Assembly: GCA_025175895.1 (NCBI GenBank)
Contig: CM045991.1
Location: 88,027,174-88,091,173, forward strand
Length of the DNA: 64,000 nucleotides
Direction of reading: 5' to 3'
From: Wurfbainia villosa
Taxonomy: Eukaryota > Streptophyta > Magnoliopsida > Zingiberales > Zingiberaceae
Shown: positions 56,778 to 64,000 of the stretch, one piece after another
How positions within the stretch are numbered: the first letter of the stretch is position 1
Layout of the letters: each line of letters opens with the position of its first letter
Notes under the pieces: generated by a model
Told to the model about the DNA's origin: nothing
What the model saw: the letters and a program-made list of their open reading frames with translations, nothing else
Databases searched by the model: none
Translations under genes and position numbers: made by a program

Positions 56778-58402
56778 CATAATATCAGTAGCGATTGTTA
56801 GCCAAGTGGGATCTACAATGTTGGCATCAAGATTCATTTATATGAAGACATTTATATAAAATAAATATTCAATATGATATATGTATTTGATTAGATCAAA
56901 ACTCATTTACAAATGTCCTTAATGTGATTATATTCCATTGATGTCACAATAGCTATAGCCTATAAATGTGATGGATATACACCAGTCGATGAAAATTTCA
57001 TTGATAAATGTATCTGGATGCAGCAATGTACTTCATGATGAGAATCGTGATGCATCGCTTTGGTAACTCTTCCAAACCAGCTATCTCATAAAGATACCTG
57101 ATTCGTAAGTGATATCTCGCTTGCAAGCTTTTTGATCGATGTAATCTTTACAACTAGACTCATCACCTTCAAAGATCAAGTATTCTTCCTGTGATCAAGT
57201 TATTAAGAATATTCTTGATACTAAGTGACACTCACAAGTTCTTGATCTACATGCCATGCTCAAAGCATAGACATCGTATGATACAAGTATCATATAAGAT
57301 AACTAGAAGATGAATAAGACGAAAATGTTTCTTAGTCTTTGGACATTTGAGTCTTCAAGTTCTTACACTCATGTGACATCGAAATCCTTAAGTGGTTTAG
57401 ATGGCAAGAGGAATGGCAATTATCATGGTCTACAATCTAGATTTCCCTATAATCCAATGTTTCTGAATATAGGCTTTCACTGTCCTTCATTGATCAAATA
57501 ATTACTAGCCGTCACTCAAAGACTCCAAAGATGTGAGCCAACATTTCCAACAGAGGGTATGTCATTACATACAAAATGAGGAAAACAATCAGGTTTGCGA
57601 GCTAAAAATAAGGTTCATTTCATTTGAATGAAACCAAACGCTTTGATCGTGATCAATGAACGCGATGATTCCACCGGGTTGGTTCTAAACCATAAAGAAT
57701 TAAACTTGAAACCTTAGTTTTTAATTAAACGTGTTCGATATATACATCCTCGGTATTTCTATTAAAAATAATTTAACCATGCTGTTGGTTAATCATAGTA
57801 AATTAAAGAATTTGCATGATCCAATGGTTCTAATAATCGCAATCGGAGAAAAGGTTTCATCATAGCCAATACCCAAATTTTCCTTTCTACTAATCGCTTT
57901 TAGTATGCCCCACCACTCGCCAAAGCCTTTCCGACTCCAATGGCTGACTCCTCTGTGGATCAACCGCCATACTTGGATCATGGATTTATTTGCATGCCAT
58001 GGCCTCTCATTTTATCGGGTGCTCATTCCTGACCTCGATAGATGTTGGCTCATCTAGCATTATCATCGGTGTCATCCAAGAGGAATATCTCTTTTGACGA
58101 TGATTTGATCCACATCGCAGAGCTTGGATCTACTCAACAATAGCAAATTACCAAAGATGTGATGCCTGCTTGATTACATTAAGGCATCAAGATATTTTGA
58201 TCGAACTCTTCAAGATCATGCCTTTCTCCCACTAGCTTTTCGTAGAAATAAATTTCCTTTTATTGCAAAATTTAAATTTACTGTTATGTCATACACATAC
58301 TTTATGCTAGTGTGTGTTGTAATAATATTTATTTTCTTATTTTATCTTAAATAGCACTGTTATGAACAATTTATTTCAAACACGCCTCACATAAACTCAA
58401 CA
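56778..58402 (+). mobile_element. Element K: 3' end of a diverged copia element (LTR 56811-58402)
   Basis: Bases 56778-56810 look like the tail of a copia internal region ending in a purine tract (CCAAGTGGGATCTACAA). An LTR starting TGTTGGCATC and ending AACTCAACA follows. It aligns loosely with LTR F near both ends (ATTTGATTAGATC, CTTTTATTGCAAAATTTAAATTTAC, GTGTTGTAATAA). The middle, about 57780-58245, contains antisense copia pol sequence and is not LTR. The rest of this element is not in view, possibly lost to G. Confidence 0.6.
57793..57981 (-). pseudogene. Copia reverse transcriptase fragment
   Basis: A minus-strand frame contains ENLGIGYDETFSPIAIIRTI, the reverse transcriptase segment found in F as QGVDYDETYSPIAMLKSI. 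It lies inside LTR K in the opposite direction to the LTR. The adjacent minus-strand sequence to about 58245 may be more degraded pol. Confidence 0.75.
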
Positions 58403-58890
58403 CCCCAAAGCAGAGGTGACATCTAGATTTTCCTATCATTCACATATGATGTCTTTATGATTTGATTAACACTATGTGAAACATCTTCAGATATCATATC
58501 CAAAAGGAAGGAGGAAGCGTGATAATCAGATCGATTATGTCTAGAGAGGATTCTCTGATACACGCCAACGTAAGGAGGAGTTGAGATCAGATCCCACACT
58601 CAACTAGATAGAAATGAAACTCTTGGACAAAGTATTAACGATCGATAATCGTTTCCAAGTTGGTTATATACTCATTCTTAATTCTGGATCATTCAAATGA
58701 TTTTGATTTGTCCTTAAAGGTACACTACTTCAACACAAATCAATTAAAGTATAAGAATCGATACCAATTCCAGATGACTTGAAAGGACAACAAACATCAC
58801 ATGCATGTATGAATGTCCTAATAAACTGTCGCTCATTCAATCTGTCCACTAAATGGAAGACTTGGTCATTCGCAAAAGACAAGATGTGAT
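58403..58890. other. Unassigned sequence between K and J
   Basis: There is no open frame with a recognisable domain, no clear repeat and no RNA gene. It is the target of J, whose low-side duplication candidate is GTCTT at 58891-58895. Confidence 0.4.
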
Positions 58891-58895
58891 GTCTT

Positions 58896-60342
58896 TGTGG
58901 GATCTTTGTAATGCCAGAGGGGGTGAATAGCATGTTCAGATGGAATTCGCTTCATGTTGTCTCTACAATTTCAAGTAGCAGGGAAATAGAAAGATAATAA
59001 TGATAACAAAATATACAACATGCAAACACAAATATTTAACGTGGTTCAGAACTGCACGGTTCCTACTCTACGGATCGAGCTCTACGAGCTCTAGTGATGC
59101 ACATGCACTCACTAATCACAAATACTCCTTCTCGACACAAGTCGGAGGTGGAGAAACCCCTTACAAGTAATCTTACAACAATAAGATATAAATACAAGCA
59201 ATTACAATAATGAAATACAATGCAAGTAAAGAAAACTACTTTACGATTGCCTTTGGATTTGCTTGGTTGCTTGAAATCACTGAGACCCTGATTTACAACA
59301 ACAAATCGCTCCAAAATCCTAAAGAAACCGATGCCAAATTCCTTCATCACGAGCTCCTTATAAAGCTTCAACCTCAGGTCGAAAAAGTCGATCAATCGAC
59401 TACTCGACTATCACCGATCGATCAATCGTGTCGCGGAGACAACGGTGTAATCCATCTTTGAAAAATCCAACGGATCTAGGACATCACCGATCATGAGCAT
59501 CACCGATCGATGAGCCATCACCGCTTCGTCGGCCGAAAGTGAGACTCACTCCATGTGGTCAAAACTCGAGCACCGATCGATCACTGACACCGATCATCAT
59601 CGATCGCCCACCCACGGCAATGATCAAGACTACTTCCGCAGAAACCCTAGTCGACTCGGTCGTCGATCCGCCACATGACACCTACGACCGCACACCTCAA
59701 ACATGAGGTTTTAACCCAAGTATGGTGCCCCCATACTTGCTGGACCACCCTTAGCTTAGACCTAAGCCTTCTAGCCATCTCCATCAGCCTCACGACTCTC
59801 GGATCCCTCCAAGTCTTCCATGACTTGTTCATCCATTGCGCTAGCCTTCAGGTGCTTCCATTGGCTATGTTATGCTAACGGTGTCTACACTGCCAAGGCA
59901 CATTGGACTTACGCCACCAAGACTCCGCTAGGACTTTACGCCGCCAACCATTGGACTTATGCTGCCAAGACTCCCGCTTAGACTTTACGCAGCCAATATC
60001 AAACCCCTTGGACTTCTCATGCCAAGACTCAAGCTTGGACTTTCCCTTGCTAACCCATGTTGGACTTCTCAAATGCCAAGACCATGCTTGGACTTTCCCT
60101 TGCCAACCCATGTTGGACTTTTACATTGCCAAGCCCCATGCTTGGACTTTTCATGTGCCAAGTGTCCCACTTAGACTTTACCAAATGTCAAGTGTTCCAC
60201 TTGGACTTCCCATGCCAAGTACTCAAGACTTGGACTTTCCCATGACAATTACATTGTCATATGTTTTTGTCGAAACATCAAATTATCACTCGAGTCAAAC
60301 TCGAGTCCTGGTCAATCGTGACCTGGGCCGATTGCACCAACA
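58896..60342 (-). repeat. Element J 3' LTR (1447 bp)
   Basis: Read on the minus strand it starts TGTTGGTGCAATCGGCCC and ends AAGATCCCACA. The region around CACCTCCGAC and CCGTAGAGTAGGAACCGT matches the LTR of C. A TATA-like TTTATAAGG lies at 59356-59364. Confidence 0.88.
59885..60245 (-). repeat. GGACTTT/CCAAG tandem repeats in J LTR
   Basis: About nine degenerate 40-50 bp units, each with TTGGACTT, TGCCAAG and often CCCATG, fill this part. Chance open frames on both strands follow the repeat. C has three or four of these units and has expanded a different repeat. Confidence 0.8.
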
Positions 60343-60356
60343 ATCTCCCCCTTTTT
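60343..60356 (-). other. Element J polypurine tract
   Basis: On the minus strand CAAAAAGGGGGAGAT directly precedes the LTR, as in C. Confidence 0.85.
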
Positions 60357-62224
60357 GATGTTTGACAAAAACCAAACAAATCATTGAGTTGGAACACTAA
60401 CTCAAATCCCTTACCAATTATCCCAAATTGGTAAACACTCTCCAAATGTTCTCCCCCAAACATTCTCCTCCTTTTTGACTAACATCAAAAAGGTTTTCTC
60501 TCCAAGGAGGTTAATGTCTCATGTCCCAATGAGATCTTACAATCTCCCCCTTTGGTCCAAAAATACTTAGGATGCCTACCATCTTCTTAGTGATAAGTCC
60601 CATATCACTCAAGAGAGACAATCCTATACACTCTCCCAATTTCCAAATTGGGTTTCTAAAAATCCATCAATTTTCCCAATTGATAACATTCTCCCCTTCA
60701 AGAAGAAAGAAAAACACATCCATCACTCCAAGATGGATACCTCCCCCTAAAGGCTTGCTTCCCCTTGACCATTGCACCAACAATGTCCTTGGGGAGTCCC
60801 TAAGCCAATAGGAACTCTAAACCATCAAAATTAAGGTTAGAAATTCAACATTGAACTTTCCAACACCTTAACATTGATACAAACCCTAAACAACTCTCCT
60901 AATCCATATCCAATGGATTTTCACCCTTTATAATGCTTCCCAAAGCATATCCTAGGGTTAGGAGTGATTAGGGACCTTAACCGTAGCTAAAATCGGGTTA
61001 AGCAACCTTGGTTACCCCGAAATCAGGCTACCAATGAAAGTGATTCAGACATCACGATCGGCATTCCATCGATCACCGCCACCAATGATGATCGATAATT
61101 GAAATTTTCGAATTTCAGTTATCAGAATCGAATTTCAAAAAATCATAAATAATTATACGTATATCGAAAAATCACGAAATTTGATACGTATAATACTTAT
61201 GACCAATACAATGGGTGAAAAATGTTTGAAAAATATTTTACCCATAAAATAATGAAATTGATACAAAATCCAAAAGTGACTAAAAACTTTAAAGTTTAAG
61301 CTCACTTTGTATCAATCTCATCAATAGTGATTGCTATCAAAAGATAAACTTCACCAAGGTTTTTCAAAATGATTTTAAAATATTTTCAAAACCTTATTTT
61401 GGATCATATTCCTTGGGCTCAATGTACATGACTTGTACACAAGCTTTCCCAATGATCCACCATTGAAATAAGATGAGTTATAGTTCATCTATATGCACAA
61501 ACTATGCACCTTGAACTTAACTCATATCCTAGCATCTCACATGTATCTAAGGTATATAAATACACATACATGTCAATTGGATATGAGATGTGGATTTTGT
61601 TCTTCCTAATACTAGGGTTTCATGCATTTTTCTAGGCAACCCTACTTGATTCCCTTATAAATGGGACTCCAAGTCATGCCATTGTCCTTAGTTCAATTTT
61701 AATCAATTAAATGCATGAAATGATCATGACATAAAGATAGAAATAATTAAGCATGACCAATGATCATGATGTCATGGCATATGATAAAATCTAAAAACAC
61801 ATGACATTGGTCCTTAATCCCTAAGCATAATCATGACATATAAAATGATTAAGAATAAACATGATGTCATGACATGGCATATGGCAAGCAAATCATGGCA
61901 AGTAAAAAGTATAGGTATAAGTATACCTAAATTTTAATATTAATTGCCATTTGATATAATTAAATATATTTTGCCATATTATCACTAATCTCCCAAATGT
62001 GCCAAAAACCCAAAATGGCACACTAACTTCTAAACCTAAATTGTGCCAATTTTGATCATTTTATCAAACTTCTCAAGTAATAATGGCACATCCTAAAACT
62101 TTTAGGATTAAGACTCAGATGTATTTCCAAGGTAACCATAACCTTGAAAATATCCTAAAGTGTCACCTTTGCCATGGTTGAGTTAACTACCCATCCAATC
62201 AAGGTTGGCACATCCTAACCCCAT
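60357..62224 (-). other. Noncoding tail of element J
   Basis: No coding motif is visible. Blocks conserved with C include extra purine tracts at about 60463, 60541, 60740 and 60757, and a near copy of the LTR start (TGTTGGTGCAATGG on the minus strand, about 60771-60784). Confidence 0.7.
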
Positions 62225-64000
62225 CTAGTGTGAATCTATCACACTCCTAGGAACCCAAAACCTATTTGAGCTCCTTGGGTTAACTAGGTATTCCTTAGGG
62301 ATAACCTCCCTAGATACCTTCCTAATGACCCTTCTAGGTTTATTAGCCTTGGTCATTTGGGTCTTACCTAGGTTGACTCTAGGGGTAACTCCCCTTGCAA
62401 CCTTCTTAGTGACCACCCTAGGTTTCCTAGAAACCTTAGCCACTAGGCACAAACTATGGTTACTCTTAGGGATAGCTTCCCTAGTAACCTTGATCTTCTT
62501 AGACCTAGTTTGTGTTCCATAATCAAATGGAACACTATGGTAAGCCACCTTAGGCTTAGGTTTGTGACCCAAAACTTGCTTGCCCTTGGTTGACTTTTGA
62601 CTTTGAGGTCCTAGGTGTTGACTTTGAGATCTAGACCTAGACTTTTGATCATTAGACCCTTTAAATTGAGTTTGTATATTCCTAAGGGTCTTTTCTAGTT
62701 TCTCAAGCCTTGACCTCAAGGCTTGGTTCTCCAATTCTAATTGCCCAATTTTTGAGTTTTGATTTAAACCATGGGCATTGTCCTTTCTAGGCATATGCCT
62801 AGTCCATTTAGGGTTAAAACCTAAGTGTTGTATTTTCCTAATAGATTCCTTAGGTAAGGTTTTTCTAAGGACATTAGTCCCAAATTTCTCCTTATTTCCT
62901 AAGTGGACCTTTTTAGCACCTAAACAAATATGTCTATTACTTCTAGCATGCTTTTCATGTACAATCGCAAGAGAATTAAATCTTCTAGCATGCTTTTGCC
63001 TATTAACTGAGGAAGGTGCATTATTGAAATATACCTTAGGGTTTGCCTTGGAGGCTCCCCCTACTTGTGTTGCTCCTTCTTGCCCTTTCTTCTTCCCCCT
63101 TGGGCAATGACTCCGGTAATGCCCCTTTGAGTTGCACTTGAAGCATATGATATGCTCCTTGCTCTTTTGACTTTGGGGACCGACATCCTTGACTTCTGGT
63201 GCCGATTGATCCTTCTTTACCCTTTTTGGGCACTTACTCTTGTAGTGCCCGGATTTCCTACACTCAAAGCAAATTATATGATTTTTGTTTAAAACCGAAT
63301 TGCTTGAGTTACCTAGAGTGGTTGTAGGCCCCGGAGTGGATTCTTTATCTCTCCCGGAGGTGGATGGCTCCTCTTGAGATTGCCCCGGTGTGGAGGATGG
63401 TCTCTCCTCCTCAATCCTAGAAGTGGATGCTTCTTCCCCTTCTTCCACCTTTTCTTTCTTCGATCCGGAAGTTGAGGCTTCTTCTTGACTTAACTCTTGC
63501 TTTGAAGTGGATGGTCTAACTTCCTCCCCCTCAATCCTAGAGGTGGAGGTCTCCTCCAATTCTTTCACCTCCTCTTCCACTGATTCAGAAGTTGATTCCC
63601 TATCAACCTCCGAATCCCCACTTTCTTGTGAGGATGAGCTTTCTCCTTCTTGAGCCATGGATGGTTCTTCATGGAGTTTGGCTAAATTTTCCCATAGCTC
63701 CTTGGCGCCTTGAAATTCACCTAAACTAGACAAAATGTCATTAGGTATTAAATCTTCTAAGAGCTTTATTACCTTGATTTCAGTCTTGAACTTGAGACGT
63801 TGCTCTCGTGTCCACTTCTTCAATTTCAAGACATTTCCATTTTTATCCCGAGGAGGTTCAAAGCCTTCTACGAGGATGAACCAATCCTCTATATCCATCA
63901 TCAAGAACGTCTCCATTCTTGATCTCCATGCCCAAAAGTCTTCTCGATCATATGGCGGTGGAGTGTTGATGTCCCATCTAAGCTTGTCTTGGAATTCCAT
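62225..64000 (-). CDS. Gag polyprotein of gag-only element J
   Basis: The frame gives 591 residues from the ATG at the window edge; an earlier start beyond the edge is possible. The N-terminal Gag region (1-115) corresponds to that of C. The acidic Ser/Thr linker (116-235) is longer than in C and contains repeated EEASTS-type segments. Both CCHC knuckles are complete: Cys244, Cys247, His252, Cys257 and Cys286, Cys289, His294, Cys299. A heptad-like coiled coil (LELENQALRSRLEKLEKTL) follows at about residues 424-442 in a basic C-terminal half. The protein ends FWVPRSVIDSH, the same point as C. The frame is intact, so this copy may be the younger or the better preserved. Its product would form particles; enzymes must come from elsewhere. 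Confidence 0.9.
   Translation of the reverse strand: MEFQDKLRWDINTPPPYDREDFWAWRSRMETFLMMDIEDWFILVEGFEPPRDKNGNVLKLKKWTREQRLKFKTEIKVIKLLEDLIPNDILSSLGEFQGAKELWENLAKLHEEPSMAQEGESSSSQESGDSEVDRESTSESVEEEVKELEETSTSRIEGEEVRPSTSKQELSQEEASTSGSKKEKVEEGEEASTSRIEEERPSSTPGQSQEEPSTSGRDKESTPGPTTTLGNSSNSVLNKNHIICFECRKSGHYKSKCPKRVKKDQSAPEVKDVGPQSQKSKEHIICFKCNSKGHYRSHCPRGKKKGQEGATQVGGASKANPKVYFNNAPSSVNRQKHARRFNSLAIVHEKHARSNRHICLGAKKVHLGNKEKFGTNVLRKTLPKESIRKIQHLGFNPKWTRHMPRKDNAHGLNQNSKIGQLELENQALRSRLEKLEKTLRNIQTQFKGSNDQKSRSRSQSQHLGPQSQKSTKGKQVLGHKPKPKVAYHSVPFDYGTQTRSKKIKVTREAIPKSNHSLCLVAKVSRKPRVVTKKVARGVTPRVNLGKTQMTKANKPRRVIRKVSREVIPKEYLVNPRSSNRFWVPRSVIDSH

Larger units (their letters stand above)
58896..64000 (-). 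mobile_element. Element J: second gag-only LTR retrotransposon, 5' end outside window
   Basis: On the minus strand the order is Gag frame (64000-62225), a 1.87 kb noncoding tail, a purine tract and a 1447-bp 3' LTR ending at 58896. The layout, LTR ends, Gag endpoint and tail are those of element C, with clear divergence. No pol motif is present. The primer site and 5' LTR are off the window. Confidence 0.88.

Noticed and set aside
58403..58422. Primer-binding site after LTR K
   Set aside because: CCCCAAAGCAGAGG only weakly resembles TGGTATCAGAGC, and the internal-type purine tract before the LTR shows K is a 3' LTR.

Overview
This window is transposon-packed intergenic DNA from a plant nuclear genome, probably a flowering plant with a large, repeat-rich genome. 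I found no ordinary host gene, rRNA, tRNA or CRISPR array. The families are plant-typical: long-LTR Ty3/gypsy chromoviruses, Ty1/copia elements with initiator-Met-type primer sites, a hAT element, a CACTA element with TNP2/DUF4218/DUF4216-type coding sequence, and two copies of an LTR element that codes only for Gag. The species cannot be named from the sequence.

The layout is a set of nested insertions. The oldest visible layer is a CACTA transposon (coding remnants on the minus strand, 33.6-36.1 kb). On its left sits gypsy element A (1-33476, 5' end off the window). A's 5' LTR is split by a hAT transposon (1168-6917, 8-bp target duplication). A's 3' LTR is split by gypsy element B (14858-32874). 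B's 5' LTR is split by gag-only element C (16946-25554, perfect 5-bp duplication GTAGG). C's 3' LTR is split by D (22031-24460), a solo copia-type LTR with a 5-bp duplication. The chain CACTA > A > B > C > D is therefore five layers deep.

On the right, copia element E (from 36114, same LTR family as D) interrupts the CACTA transposase. E's pol is cut at 40548 by copia element F (+ strand). F lies tail-to-tail with an inverted relative, G (- strand, to 56777). Beyond G are a diverged copia LTR K (56811-58402), an unassigned stretch, and J (58896-64000, - strand), a second and longer copy of the gag-only family.

Most element genes are broken. The long intact reading frames are the two Gag proteins (18452-20029 and 62225-64000) and a 545-residue RNase H tail/integrase/chromodomain frame in B (28065-29702). 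The most interesting signals are RNA-like structures in copia leaders between primer site and gag. F and G carry four copies of a stem-loop with an invariant tip and differing but mostly complementary outer stems, plus a repeated cloverleaf-like fold with one compensatory change. E has an analogous array with another loop motif. The gag-only family is also notable because two separate copies stop at the same place, just where a protease domain would begin.
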